Assembly (NCBI RefSeq): GCF_023935105.1
Contig: NZ_CP096040.1
Span: 682,001 to 746,000, forward strand
DNA: 64,000 nt
Source: Caulobacter segnis
GTDB lineage: Bacteria; Pseudomonadota; Alphaproteobacteria; Caulobacterales; Caulobacteraceae
Reading direction: 5' to 3'
Shown: piece by piece, positions 23,978 to 39,244 of the stretch
Numbering within the stretch: position 1 is the stretch's first letter
How the letters are laid out: each line of letters opens with the position of its first letter
The notes under the pieces: model-generated
What the model saw: only the letters and a program-made list of their open reading frames with translations
Database searches by the model: none
What the model was told of the DNA's origin: nothing
Made by a program: the position numbers and the translations under genes

Positions 23978-25980
23978 CTAAGCGTCCAGCACCGACCGCA
24001 CCTTGGCGGCCAGGGAGGGGCTGTCGTAGGGCTTGTCGAGCATGGGGTACTCGTCAGCCCAGTCGATGGCCTCCTCGCCGATGAAGCCCGAGGTCAGCAG
24101 CACCTTCAGCCCCGGATTGGCGCCCCGCGCCCGCCGGGCCAGGTCCAGGCCGCTGACCCCGCCGGGCATGACCACGTCCGAGAACAGCATCTCGAACGCC
24201 GTCCCGCCCTTCAGCCGGCGCAGGGCGCTGGCGGCGTTGCGGGCGGTGGTGACGCGATAGCCCAGCGACTCCAGCGTATCGACGGCCAGGGCCAGGACCG
24301 AGGGATCGTCCTCGACCACCAGGATGTGCTCCGAGCCGGTGGCTTCCTCGGACGGCGCGGTGGGGGCGGCCTGGGTCGTGGCCGGCGGTGCGATGGCCGG
24401 CAGGGTGATCTCGAAGGCCGCGCCCTGGCCCGGGGCCGTGACCACGGTGACCTCGCCGCCGGACTGCTGCACGAAGCCGTAGACCTGCGACAGGCCCAGG
24501 CCCGAGCCCTTGCCGACGTCCTTGGTGGTGAAGAACGGCTCGAAGATCCGCGAGGCGACGCCCGGCGCCATGCCCGGGCCGGTGTCGCGGACCACCAGAC
24601 CGTGAGCCCCTGTCGGATCGGCGCGGACGGTGATGGTGAGGCCGCCCGCGCCCTCCATGGCGTCGCGGGCGTTGACGGCCAGGTTCAGCAGGGCGCTTTC
24701 CAACTGGGCCGGGTCGATATGGACGAAGGCCGGGGCGTCGGCCAGCTCCAGCGACACCGACACCGCGTCGCCGACCGCCTGGCGGATCAGGGGCGAGAAG
24801 TCGCGGACCAGCTCGTTCAGGTCGACGGCGGCCGGGTCCAGGCGCTGACGGCGCGAGAAGGCCAGCAACTGGCGGGTCAGGGCCGCGCCGCGCTCGGTGG
24901 CCTGGCGGACCGCCTTGACCTGGCGGGCGAACGGGAAGCCGTCGCCGCAGCGGCGCTGGATCAGGTCGACATTGCCCAGGATCACGGTCAGCAGGTTGTT
25001 GAAATCGTGGGCGACGCCGCCGGTCAGCTGGCCCACCGTCTCCATCTTGCGGGCGTGGCGGAAGGCGTCCTCGAGGGCGCGGCGCTCGGTGTTGTCCAGC
25101 AGGGTGCCGAACACCACCGCCGCCCCGGTGTCGGGATCCTCGCTGAGGATGCCCTGGTCGATCACCGACTTGTACGAGCCGTCCGCGCACCGCAGCCGGT
25201 ACTCGCAGGTATAGGCTCCGGCGTCGCGGGCCTCGGCCTGGGCGCGGGCCACGATCGCCTGGTCGTCGGGATGGACCAGGCCATAGCCGAACTTGCGGTT
25301 CTGGATGAAGTCCTCGGCCTCGAAGCCGGTCAGGCCCTTCATGCTGTCGCTGACCGACACCGCCGCGTACGGATGGTCGGCCTGGCGCGAGTAGAACACG
25401 ATCGGCAGGGCGCGCTGGATCGCCTGCTGGCGGCGCAGGGACGCCTGCAGCGAGCGCTCGGCCTCCAGCTTCTCGGCCTGGACGCGGGCGTGCTCCTCCA
25501 GCAGGCGCTGGCGGCTCTCCAGCTCGCGGGCCAGTTCCAACCGCTTGATGTGCAGGTCGACCAGCACCTGCACCTTGGAGCGCAGGATGAACGGATCCAC
25601 GGGCTTGAACACCACGTCGACGGCGCCGGCCGAATAGGCCTTGAAGATGTGGCCCTCGTCGCGGAACACCGCCGTCAGGAACACGATCGGCACGTCGCGG
25701 GTGCGCCGCCGCTCGCGGATCAGGGCGGCGGTCTCGTAGCCGTCCATGCCGGGCATGTGCAGGTCCAGCAGGATGACCGCGAAGTCGTCGGTCAGCAGCT
25801 TGCGCAGGGCCTCGGGCCCCGAGCGGGCGACGACGAGCTCCTGGCCCAGCGCCTCCAGCGCCTGGGTGGCGGCGAAGGCGTTGCGCTCATCGTCGTCGAC
25901 GATCAGCACCTTGGCCCGCGGTCGGTCGACCGGGACGGGCTCTGGCGGGAACTGGACGGCGGGCGTCGACATGATGCTCG

Positions 25981-25984
<4 letters not shown>
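23978..25984 (-). CDS. Hybrid sensor kinase, REC-PAS-HisKA-HATPase-REC
   Basis: Cytoplasmic two-component protein of 668 residues from the GTG at 25984, which overlaps the upstream kinase stop (GTGA); an ATG follows at 25972. Domain order: receiver with Asp74 in [12 protein letters not shown], a coiled linker, a PAS domain (about 200-305), HisKA with His326 in [11 protein letters not shown] (the HWE-like HDFNN variant common in PAS kinases), HATPase with NAVNARDAM and [13 protein letters not shown] boxes, then a C-terminal receiver with Asp603 in FSDVVMPGG. No membrane segment is seen. The N-terminal receiver could accept phosphate from the adjacent HAMP-array kinase, making a phosphorelay. 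The output and signal are unknown. Confidence 0.9.
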
Positions 25985-31839
<5,855 letters not shown>

Positions 31840-31994
31840 GCCCTGCACCCCCAAAGTGCGTTACGTTCGGGGCGGGGACGGGTCGATCGGATCGACGCCG
31901 GATGAGCAAAGACCCACCACCCCTGAACCTCTCCGAAAACGCGGCTGTTGAGTGGGGGTTCCGAAGCTTTGTGCTGAAGCTTCGCCGGAGCGTC
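31840..31994. other. Promoter gap of the HAMP-array kinase operon
   Basis: Lies between the serine hydrolase stop and the kinase start, both on the minus strand. It includes a dyad GAAGCTTTGTGCTGAAGCTTC (31963-31983), which may terminate an upstream transcript or bind a regulator. No sigma-70 boxes stand out. Confidence 0.3.
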
Positions 31995-33608
31995 TCAGCT
32001 TGTCTTGGTCAGCCGCAGATCCTGGTAGTCGTAGCTGAAGTCGGCCAGGGGCGACACCGCCTTGACCAGGGCCGAGACCACCTTGCCGTCCTTCAGGTCG
32101 AAGCTGAAGAAGGCGTCTTCCTGGGTGCGGTCGTCGAACACGGTCTTGAACATCTCGCCGTCGAACGGGACCAGCTTGCCGCGCAGGGCCGGGGTCTTGT
32201 CGAACGAGACGGTCAGGCCCTGCTTCTTGCCTTTCCCGACCAGGCCGATCGTCACCGTGCCGTACCAGGGATCGCGATAGACGCCGGAATAGGCGGCCAG
32301 CGGCAGGCTGGGCTTGGCGCCGCCAGGGGCCGAGGTCGTGGTCGCGCGGGCGGCGTCCTTGATCGTGTTGGCGTCGGCCTCGGCCTGGACCCGCTTGCTG
32401 GAGGCGATCCAGTCGAAGTCGCTGCGCCCCTGCAAGCGGTCGGGCCCGCCGAAGCGCAGGGACCGCAGCACCGGCGTCTCCTCGGCGTTGGTCATGATCA
32501 TGATCCCGGACTTGCGGCCGGGCAGCAGGCCGGTGAACGAGATGAAGCCGGCCAGGCCGCCGGTGTGCCACAGGAAGCGTTCGCCGCGGTGGTCCTGGAC
32601 GAACCAGCCCAGGGCATAGGCCTGCAGCGAGGGGCGGACCGGGTTCTCGTCGGTCGGGCCGTCCGACCAGGTGGTGATGGTCTGCGGCTTCCACATCTCG
32701 CGGGCCGACGGCTCGCTCCACAGCCGCTTGGCGTTGGGCAGCATGCCCAGGCCCAGCTGGACCAGCATCCACTGGGCGATGTCCTTGGGCGTGGAATTGA
32801 CCCCGCCGGCCGGGGCCGCGGCGGCGAAGCTGTTGTCGAACGGCAGCACGGTCTGCGGGCCCAGGCCTCGCACAGGCGGACCCAGGCGGGCGTGCGGCGA
32901 GGCCCGGCGGCTCTTGTCCACCAGGGCGGGGCTGGAGACGGTGCTGGTCATGCCCAGGGGATCGAAGATCCGGGCCTTGATCAGCGATTCCCAGCTCTGG
33001 CCGGTCACCGCCTCGATCAGCGCCCCGGCGGCGACGTAGAGCACGTTGTCATAGGCGTAGCCGCCCCGGAACTGGCCGCCGATCGGCAGGTACTTCAGGC
33101 CCGCCACGATGTCGGCGCGCGTATGGGTCGGGGCCGGCCAGATCATCAGGTCGCCCGCGCCCAAGGTCAGCCCGCTGCGATGGACCAGCAGGTCGCGGAC
33201 GGTCATCAGCTTGGTGATGACGGGATCGCTCATCTGGAAGGCCGGCAGGTGCTGGGTGACCGGATCGTCCCAGCCGATCCGGCCCTCCTCGACCAGCATG
33301 GCGACCAGGGCGGCGGTCATGGCCTTGGTGTTCGAGGCGATGCCGAAGACGGTGTTCTCGTCGCAGCGATCCTGGGTCCCCAGCGTCTTGACGCCATAGC
33401 CCTTGGCCAGGGTGACCTTGCCCTTCTCGACCACGGTGATCCCCAGGCCCGGCTGGTCGGGGAAGGCGGCCATGACGTCTTGCGCCAGCTGGTCGACCGC
33501 CGCGGCCACCGAGCCGGTCTCCTGGCTCCAGGCCTTGTTCCCGAACGCCGCCAGACCCGTGGTCGCCAGGGCCGAGACGAGGGCGGAGCGGCGGGTCGTG
33601 GTCAGCAT
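31995..33608 (-). CDS. Exported serine hydrolase, beta-lactamase class C / Pab87-like
   Basis: Periplasmic or secreted hydrolase of 537 residues. The N-terminus (TTTRRSALVSALATTGLAAFG) has twin arginines before a hydrophobic stretch, so Tat export is possible. The catalytic SxxK motif is in GIASNTKAM, YxN in YAYDN and HTG in LWHTGGLAG, so the class C/EstB fold is intact. The last 120 residues are a lipocalin-like DUF3471-type domain (AAYSGVYRDPWYGTVTIGL), as in Pab87-type D-aminopeptidases and esterases. The true substrate (peptide, ester or lactam) is open. The start is ATG 33608. It is a single gene, next to an inverted repeat. Confidence 0.88.
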   Translation of the reverse strand: MLTTTRRSALVSALATTGLAAFGNKAWSQETGSVAAAVDQLAQDVMAAFPDQPGLGITVVEKGKVTLAKGYGVKTLGTQDRCDENTVFGIASNTKAMTAALVAMLVEEGRIGWDDPVTQHLPAFQMSDPVITKLMTVRDLLVHRSGLTLGAGDLMIWPAPTHTRADIVAGLKYLPIGGQFRGGYAYDNVLYVAAGALIEAVTGQSWESLIKARIFDPLGMTSTVSSPALVDKSRRASPHARLGPPVRGLGPQTVLPFDNSFAAAAPAGGVNSTPKDIAQWMLVQLGLGMLPNAKRLWSEPSAREMWKPQTITTWSDGPTDENPVRPSLQAYALGWFVQDHRGERFLWHTGGLAGFISFTGLLPGRKSGIMIMTNAEETPVLRSLRFGGPDRLQGRSDFDWIASSKRVQAEADANTIKDAARATTTSAPGGAKPSLPLAAYSGVYRDPWYGTVTIGLVGKGKKQGLTVSFDKTPALRGKLVPFDGEMFKTVFDDRTQEDAFFSFDLKDGKVVSALVKAVSPLADFSYDYQDLRLTKTS

Positions 33609-33672
33609 GGGGCGTCCTTGGAATGGCGCGACCACGCTATGCCGAGGCTCCGGCGGCGGACAAGGGTGGAAG

Positions 33673-33801
33673 CGCCCCCTCCGTCACGATGCTGCGCATC
33701 GCGCCACCTCCCCCCGCTGCGCGGGGGAGGAGAGTGCTCATCCTCCCCCGTGTAACGGGGGAGGTGGATTGCTGCGGATACGCAGCAAGACGGAGGGGGC
33801 G
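33673..33801. repeat. Long compound inverted repeat
   Basis: CGCCCCCTCCGTCACGATGC and its partner ending GCAAGACGGAGGGGGCG form the outer arms (33673-33714 and 33758-33801). Inside are two further hairpins of CCACCTCCCCC/GGGGGAGG type. It fills the gap between the serine hydrolase start and the end of the mcd gene. Confidence 0.75.
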
Positions 33802-33808
33802 TCTAGCC

Positions 33809-35497
33809 TCAGTTCCCCCCGTCCAGCAGCCGGCGCGCGATGACCTGGGCCTGGATCTCGCCGGCGCCCTCGAAGATGTTGAGGATGCGGGCGTCGGCCA
33901 GCAGGCGGCTGGCGGCGTACTCCATGGCGAAGCCGTTGCCGCCGTGGATCTGCAGGGCGTTGTCGGCGCAGGCCCAGGCCACGCGGGCGGCGATCAGCTT
34001 GGCCATGCCGGCCTCGAGATCGCAGCGCTTGCCCTCGTCCTTCTGGCGGGCGGCGTAATAGGTCAGCTGGCGCACGCCCATGATCTCGGCGGCCATCATG
34101 GCCAGCTTGTTGGCCACCCGGGGGAACTCGAAGATCGCCTGGCCGAACTGCTGGCGGTCCAGGGCGTAGCCGAGGCCGGTTTCCAGCGCCGCCTGGGCGA
34201 CGCCGACGGCGCGGGCGGCGGTCTGGATGCGGGCGCTCTCGAAGGTGGCCATCAGCTGCTTGAAGCCCTGGCCGGGGACGCCGCCCAGAAGGTTCTCGGC
34301 CGGGACGGTGAAGCCGTCGAAGCCCAGCTCGTACTCCTTCATGCCGCGATAGCCGATCACCCCAATCTCGCCGCCGCTCATGCCGTCGGCGGGGAAGTCG
34401 TTCCCCTCGACGCCGCGCGGCTTGGGGGCCAGCAGCATCGAGAGACCGCGATAGTCAGTGGTGCCGGCCTCGGTGCGGACCAGCAAGGTCATGACGTCGG
34501 CGCGGGCGGCGTGGGTGATCCAGGTCTTGTTCCCGGTCACCACGTAGTTTTCGCCCTCCAGCACCGCGCGGGTGCGCAAGCTGCCCAGGTCGCTGCCGGT
34601 GTTCGGTTCGGTGAAGACGGCGGTCGGCAGGATCTCGGCGCTGGCGATCTTGGGCAGCCAGTACTGCTTCTGATCCTCCGTGCCGCCGGTCAGGATCAGC
34701 TCGCCGGCGATCTCGGAGCGGGTGGCCAGCGAGCCGACGCCGATCCAGGCCCGCGACAGCTCCTCGGAGACCACGCACATGGCGGTCTTGCCCATGCCGC
34801 TGCCGCCGAACTCTTCCGGAATGGTCAGGCCGAAGACGCCCAGGGCGCCCAGCTCCTCGACCAGTTCGATCGGGATCAACTGGTCCTTCAGGTGCCATTC
34901 GTGGGCGAAGGGGGTGACCTTCTCCTCGGCGAAGGCGTGGAACTGGTCGCGGATCATCTCGAACGTCTCGTCGAGGCCGGTATGTTCCAGCGTCGGGCGG
35001 CCGCGCGCCTCGGCCAGGCGCTGGGCGATTCGGCTCTTCACGGCCTGGGTCCCGCCCTCGACCATCAGCTTCATCAGGCCGTTCGAGTAGAGGCGGTTCA
35101 GCACCGCGCGGTCCTCGACCAGGTGCGCCGGACGGACGATCTCGCCCTGGTTCATCGGCACGCCGCCGACCAGCTGGGCGCAGTATTCCGAGAACAGCAG
35201 CTGGGCCAGCAGGGCCTCGATCTCGCCGAAGCGGCCTTCATCCTGCAGCCGCTCGGCCCAGCCGGCGACCTGGTTCATCAGCTCGGCATAGGCCGCGTAC
35301 CAGCCGTAGCCGTGGACGCGGTGCTGGTGGACGTCGGCCAGCTTGCGGTCGACCTTTCCCGTCTCGCCGGTGATGTGGGCCAGCACCTGGGGCTTGGCCT
35401 CGGCCACGAACAGCCCCGCCGCGTCGGCGGCCTCGCGCAACAGGCCCGTCAGGCCCGGAAGGATCAGGCTGGTGTCCTTGGCTTGCGTATCGGTCAT
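33809..35497 (-). CDS. mcd: Probable (2S)-methylsuccinyl-CoA dehydrogenase, ethylmalonyl-CoA pathway
   Basis: Acyl-CoA dehydrogenase-fold flavoprotein of 562 residues. The extra N-terminal domain of about 170 residues (HQHRVHGYGWYAAYAELMNQVAGWAERL) is the hallmark of methylsuccinyl-CoA dehydrogenase and sets it apart from ordinary 380-residue acyl-CoA dehydrogenases. The core has TEPNTGSDL, NKTWITHAARAD, the flavin-binding GRQ-like DRQQFGQAI, and QIHGGNGF. It oxidises methylsuccinyl-CoA to mesaconyl-CoA. The ccr and ecm genes in the same window support the assignment. The promoter faces a divergent glycosyltransferase gene, and a motif similar to those before ccr and ecm lies about 50 bases upstream. 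Confidence 0.88.
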   Translation of the reverse strand: MTDTQAKDTSLILPGLTGLLREAADAAGLFVAEAKPQVLAHITGETGKVDRKLADVHQHRVHGYGWYAAYAELMNQVAGWAERLQDEGRFGEIEALLAQLLFSEYCAQLVGGVPMNQGEIVRPAHLVEDRAVLNRLYSNGLMKLMVEGGTQAVKSRIAQRLAEARGRPTLEHTGLDETFEMIRDQFHAFAEEKVTPFAHEWHLKDQLIPIELVEELGALGVFGLTIPEEFGGSGMGKTAMCVVSEELSRAWIGVGSLATRSEIAGELILTGGTEDQKQYWLPKIASAEILPTAVFTEPNTGSDLGSLRTRAVLEGENYVVTGNKTWITHAARADVMTLLVRTEAGTTDYRGLSMLLAPKPRGVEGNDFPADGMSGGEIGVIGYRGMKEYELGFDGFTVPAENLLGGVPGQGFKQLMATFESARIQTAARAVGVAQAALETGLGYALDRQQFGQAIFEFPRVANKLAMMAAEIMGVRQLTYYAARQKDEGKRCDLEAGMAKLIAARVAWACADNALQIHGGNGFAMEYAASRLLADARILNIFEGAGEIQAQVIARRLLDGGN

Positions 35498-35543
35498 CGC
35501 TTACTCCCCTGCGCGAACATTTGTTTTTCTTCACCGTGGCTCA

Positions 35544-35561
35544 TTTCGCATGTGCGAGCAA
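35544..35561 (-). promoter_or_regulatory. Candidate acyl-CoA regulon operator upstream of mcd
   Basis: On the minus strand TTGCTCGCACATGCGAAA resembles TTGCATCGCAGCAAA (hbd, ecm) and TTGCGACGCACAA (ccr), with internal symmetry TCGCA-TG-TGCGA. It starts about 47 bases upstream of the mcd ATG. It is the most divergent member of the set. Confidence 0.35.
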
Positions 35562-35693
35562 TGCCGCAGCGCAGCATGACGTGAAAAAGCGTCGAGCGCC
35601 TGCGGTTCCCCGCCAGCGGCGTCGTCTCATCAGAGTGGCGCTCGAGGAGCCGCGGTTCGTCCGTGTCCAGAAGCGTCCGGCCGGGGGGCGCGG

Positions 35694-36905
35694 ATGGATG
35701 ACATGGCCAAGACAATCGCGATCGTGCTGCATGACCTGCCTTTGGGAGGCTCCGAGCGGATCGCGGTGCGGCTGGCCAACCGCTGGGCGGCGGCGGGCCG
35801 GCGGGTGACGCTGTTCTGCGGGACGCGCGACGGCCCGCTGGCCGCGCTGATCGACCCGGGGGTCGAGGTGGTGGCGTGCGATCCGCCGATCCCGCGCGGC
35901 CGGGGCTCGCGCCGCCGCCTGGGCAAGGCGACCGCCGACTATGTCGCCGCCCACCGTCCCGACATCCTGTTCGTGCCCGGCAACTATCATTGGCCGATCC
36001 TGCCGGCGATCGACGCCCTGCCGGCCGACCAGCGGCCCGGCGTGGTCGCCCAGATCGGCACGCCGCTGTATCGCCACGGGCGCGGCCGCCTGGCCCAGAT
36101 CCCCTACAACCTGCGCACCTGGCGCCAACTGCGTCGCGTCGACCGCGCCATCTCGCTGTCGGACAGCATGACCCACGACGCCGACCGGGTGCTGGGCCGA
36201 CGCGTCACCCAGCGCCTGCCGCTGCCGGCCCTGGACGACGCCGACCAGGCCTTCGCCCGCCCCGCCGAGGGCAAGGTGATCCTGGCCGCCGGCCGGCTGG
36301 TCAAGGAGAAGGGCTTCGAGGTCGCCCTGCGCGCCTTCGCCCGCGTCAAGGATCCGGAGGCCCGGCTGGTGATCGTCGGCGAGGGCGAGCGCCGCGCGGC
36401 CCTGGAGGCCCTGGCCCGCGACCTGGGCGTGGCCGACCGGGTCAGCTTCCCCGGCTACGCCCGCGACATCCGGCCCTGGCTGGAGACGGCGCGGGCCTTC
36501 CTGCTCAGCTCCTATTACGAAGGCTACGCGGCGGTGATCGTCGAGGCCCTGGGCGCGGGGCGTCCGGTGGTCAGCACCGACTGCACGCCGGCGGCCGGCG
36601 AGCTGCTGGGCTCGCGCCTGGCCGGCCAGGTGGCGCCGATCGGCGACGTCGACGCCCTGGCCGCCTGTCTCGACGCGGAGCTGGCCCGACACGCGCCGGA
36701 TCCGGCCGCCCTGGCCGCCCTGGTCGCCGACTACCGGATCGGACCGATCGCCGAGGCCTATCTGCGGGTGTTCGACGCCGTGGCGGCCAAGCGCGGCGCC
36801 CGCGGGCGGATCAGGCCCGCCGCGCCCGTTTTCGCCATGCCCGTCGCGCGTCCAGCGCCAGCGACGCCGGCGACAGTTCGAACCGCTTGGCGTCGATCAG
36901 CGTGA
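35694..36905 (+). CDS. Glycosyltransferase family 4 (GT-B fold)
   Basis: Retaining GT-B glycosyltransferase of 403 residues, probably acting at the inner face of the membrane on a lipid- or saccharide-linked acceptor. The N-terminal domain has the LHDLPLGGSERIAVRLANRWAAAGRRV glycine-rich donor pocket. The C-terminal donor domain has ILAAGRLVKEKGFEVALRAF and the E-x7-E motif in EGYAAVIVEALGAGRPVVSTD. ATGs at 35694 and 35703 are both possible. Its last 95 bases overlap the end of a convergent gene, so the C-terminal tail (RPAAPVFAMPVARPAP) is unusual and may be an extension. The sugar and acceptor are unknown. Confidence 0.9.
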   Translation: MDDMAKTIAIVLHDLPLGGSERIAVRLANRWAAAGRRVTLFCGTRDGPLAALIDPGVEVVACDPPIPRGRGSRRRLGKATADYVAAHRPDILFVPGNYHWPILPAIDALPADQRPGVVAQIGTPLYRHGRGRLAQIPYNLRTWRQLRRVDRAISLSDSMTHDADRVLGRRVTQRLPLPALDDADQAFARPAEGKVILAAGRLVKEKGFEVALRAFARVKDPEARLVIVGEGERRAALEALARDLGVADRVSFPGYARDIRPWLETARAFLLSSYYEGYAAVIVEALGAGRPVVSTDCTPAAGELLGSRLAGQVAPIGDVDALAACLDAELARHAPDPAALAALVADYRIGPIAEAYLRVFDAVAAKRGARGRIRPAAPVFAMPVARPAPATPATVRTAWRRSA

Positions 36906-37694
36906 CCGGTCCCGCCGCCGCCAGGGTGTGCAGCCCCTGGACATGGCGGCCGAAGCTGGGCGGGGCGGTGATCGGCTCGTCCGCCTGGGCCTCGAAGCGG
37001 TCGGGCGTCAGGGTGGTGATGCGCAGGGCGCGGATCGCCCCGCCATAGGTGCGCCGGCAGTCCTGGACCGGCAGCACGATCGCGCCGTCGACCACGATCG
37101 GCGTCCCCCTGGCCGCGAACTGGACGGGTCGTAGCGGACCGGATTGCCGGCGTGCGGCGTCCACGGCCCGGTCAGCCGGTCGGCCCAGGCCACGTGCAGG
37201 GCGCTGACCTTGTCGGCCTTGGTCGTGGCCGGGGTATAGAACAGCCACCAGCGGCCCTCGTGGAAGATCGGCGTGGCGTCGATCGCCACCTGGTCCAGGT
37301 CCAGCACCGCCGCCGGGACCCAGCGGGTCGGAAAGGCCTCGGCCCGATACAGGGTCAGCCGGCCCGACTTGTGGGCCTCGGGCAGCATGTACGTCTCGCC
37401 ATCGGTCTCGATGATGAACGGGTAGGACAGGTGCCAGGCCTCCTTCAGGGCCGGCCGGCGGTTCAGCAGGGTCAGGTCGGCGTCGAAGGTCAGCACCTCG
37501 ATCGCCCCGACCCGGTCGCGATAGTCGTAGATCTCGGCGAACACGTAGAGGCGGCCGTCGCGCCAGACGCCGATCGGGTCGGCCAGGAAGCGCAACGGAC
37601 CCGGATCGGGGATCCATTGGACCTCATGGCGGGCCAGGGCCCCCGGCGCCAGCAGCGCCTCCAGCGGCGCGCGCACCAGGCCCACGCGCCACAT
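36811..37694 (-). pseudogene. GINT1-like glycosyl transfer protein, frameshifted
   Basis: The first part (ATG 37694, MWRVGLVRAPLEALL... WIPDPGPLRFLADPIGVWRDGRLYVFAEIYDYRDRVGAIEVL) is in one frame. The rest (TPIVVDGAIVLPVQDCRRTYGGAIRAL... to the stop at 36811) is in another. The five-bladed beta-propeller-like pattern with WLFYT and ADPI resembles the N-terminal domain of glucosamine inositolphosphorylceramide transferase (GINT1) and GH43-like proteins. Restoring one G/C in the C-run at 37105-37109 rejoins the frames without loss of conserved sequence. It may be a true pseudogene, but a homopolymer sequencing error is at least as likely. GAAGG lies just upstream of ATG 37694. It converges on the glycosyltransferase gene. 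Confidence 0.7.
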
Positions 37695-37909
37695 GTCCTT
37701 CACCAAGCCCAAGAGCGTCCCCCAACACACATAAAAGGCGTCGAACCCGGCCCCATCATGGACGTTGCGAGGCTCCGGCCAAACTTTTTTCCAACATGAA
37801 CGAACTCTGTCAGTCGGGTCGCCGACACCGTTCAGCTTCGCCCTGCCATGGTGCGTCTCACGAGGTCGAGACGGCCTCGGACACATCACTGGGACGAAGG
37901 AATACGACC

Positions 37910-38465
37910 ATGACCATCACGACCAAGATCAAGACGATCACCCTGACCCTGGGCGCGGCCGCGGCCGCTCTGAGCATGGCCGCCGCGCCGCAAGCCAACG
38001 CCGGCGTCGTCGGCTGCAAGGCCTCGGGCGGCAAGCAGGAAGTCGGCGCCGTCCTGGGCGGCCTGCTGGGCGGCCTGGCCGGCAACAAGATCGCCGGCAA
38101 GGGCGATCGCGGCACGGGCACGGCCATCGGCGCGGTGCTCGGCGCGGGCGCCGGCTCGGCGGTGGGCTGCAACATGCAGAAGAGCGAGGCGGCCAAGGAG
38201 GTCGGCGGCATCTACAAGTCGGGCGGTTATCGCTACGCCCAGACCGTCGAGGCCGAGCCGCTGGTCAAGGTGAACCGCAAGTACGTGGCCCGCTCGACCC
38301 TGAACGTGCGCTCCGCCGCCTCGACCCGCGCCGACCGCGTGGGGGCTGCCTTCGGGCGCCACCTTCCAGGCCCTGGGCCGCACCGGTGACGGCAAGTGGA
38401 TCCTGGTCGGCCAGGACGGCGTCGGCGTCGGCTACGTCTCCAGCGCCTACGTCTACCGCGCCTAA
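37910..38465 (+). pseudogene. Exported glycine-zipper / SH3b protein, frameshifted
   Basis: ATG 37910 begins a signal peptide (MTITTKIKTITLTLGAAAAA... ANAG), followed by a glycine-zipper segment (VLGGLLGGLAGNKIAGKG... IGAVLGAGAGSAVGC) and a bacterial SH3 domain starting YVARSTLNVRSAASTRADRVG. At 38341-38345 a run of five G shifts the frame; with four G the SH3 domain continues as LPSGATFQALGRTGDGKWILVGQDG... to TAA at 38465. Glycine-zipper/SH3b proteins are periplasmic or outer-membrane linked. It ends with a strong terminator. As with two other genes here, a homopolymer error is the likely explanation. Confidence 0.75.
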
Positions 38466-38521
38466 GGGCGTCCAGACTTCGGGGCGTGGCCGCTCCGTCC
38501 CTCTGGCCGCGCCGTGAGGAG

Positions 38522-38555
38522 AGCCCGTCCGGTGTTCGCACCGGGCGGGCTTTTT
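38522..38555 (+). terminator. Intrinsic terminator of the SH3b gene
   Basis: GCCCGTCCGGTG, loop TTCG, CACCGGGCGGGC followed by TTTTT, 57 bases after the restored SH3b stop codon. Confidence 0.85.
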
Positions 38556-38562
38556 CATGGGA

Positions 38563-39081
38563 TCACGAGAGGGCGCTGACCCCGCCCAGCCAGGTCTGCC
38601 AGACCACCACCAGCGCCCCGTGCAACAGCACCGCCGGCCATAGCGAGCCGGTCTTCAGCCGGGTGATCGCGCAGCCCAGACCCAGCACCGCGCAGCACAG
38701 CAGGAAGTCGGGGCGCAGGAAGACGGGGGCGGCGGATTTCAGGAACGTCAGCCCCTCGACCACGTGCCAGAGGGTGTACAGCGTCGTGGAGAGGGCGACC
38801 GCCAGCCAGGGCCGCCGGCTCTCGCCCGGCCCCGGCGTCAGCAGGCCCCGGAACGGGATCTCCTCGCCCAGGGCGGGGATGACCAGGACGGTCAGCAGCC
38901 GCAAGGGCAGGCCCGGTTGGGTCGGCGTCAGGCGGTAGAGCCCCGTCGCGAACCCGATCGCGGCCATGATCGCCAGGGTGACGGCGGCGACGGCGAGGCA
39001 GAACCCCCAGCCGCGCGGCGAGGGCAGGGTGCGCAGGCTGGCGAGGAGGCTTGCTTGATAGACCTTGAAGCTCGCCGCCAT
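38563..39081 (-). CDS. CPBP family intramembrane metalloprotease
   Basis: Membrane protein of 172 residues with about five hydrophobic segments and the Abi/CPBP (Rce1-like) motifs: EEIPFRGLL holds the EExxxR glutamates, LWHVVEGL the second motif, and LLHGALVV the third-motif His. The family includes bacterial immunity-like proteins and CAAX protease homologues; the substrates are mostly unknown. The start is ATG 39081, not the TTG six bases upstream. It lies between the SH3b gene (convergent) and a REPIN-like element, with no functional partner visible. Confidence 0.85.
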   Translation of the reverse strand: MAASFKVYQASLLASLRTLPSPRGWGFCLAVAAVTLAIMAAIGFATGLYRLTPTQPGLPLRLLTVLVIPALGEEIPFRGLLTPGPGESRRPWLAVALSTTLYTLWHVVEGLTFLKSAAPVFLRPDFLLCCAVLGLGCAITRLKTGSLWPAVLLHGALVVVWQTWLGGVSALS

Positions 39082-39090
39082 CCCCAACTC

Positions 39091-39217
39091 CGCTTCCCCG
39101 GCGAAAGCCGGGGCCCAGATTCATCCTGAGAGGTTTGGGTGTTCGCGCCTAGATGCCACGCCAAGTTCGGTGAAGTCGGTGGGTTCGATCTGGGCCCCGG
39201 CTTTCGCCGGGGAAGCG
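39091..39217 (-). repeat. REPIN-like element, copy 2
   Basis: Perfect 30-base inverted arms at 39091-39120 and 39188-39217. Read on the minus strand, both the arms and the roughly 67-base centre align with the element at 23801-23926. It lies in the gap between the CPBP gene start and the Rieske gene end. Confidence 0.8.
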
Positions 39218-39244
39218 GGTCCTGGGAACGCTCTTGCGGAACCC

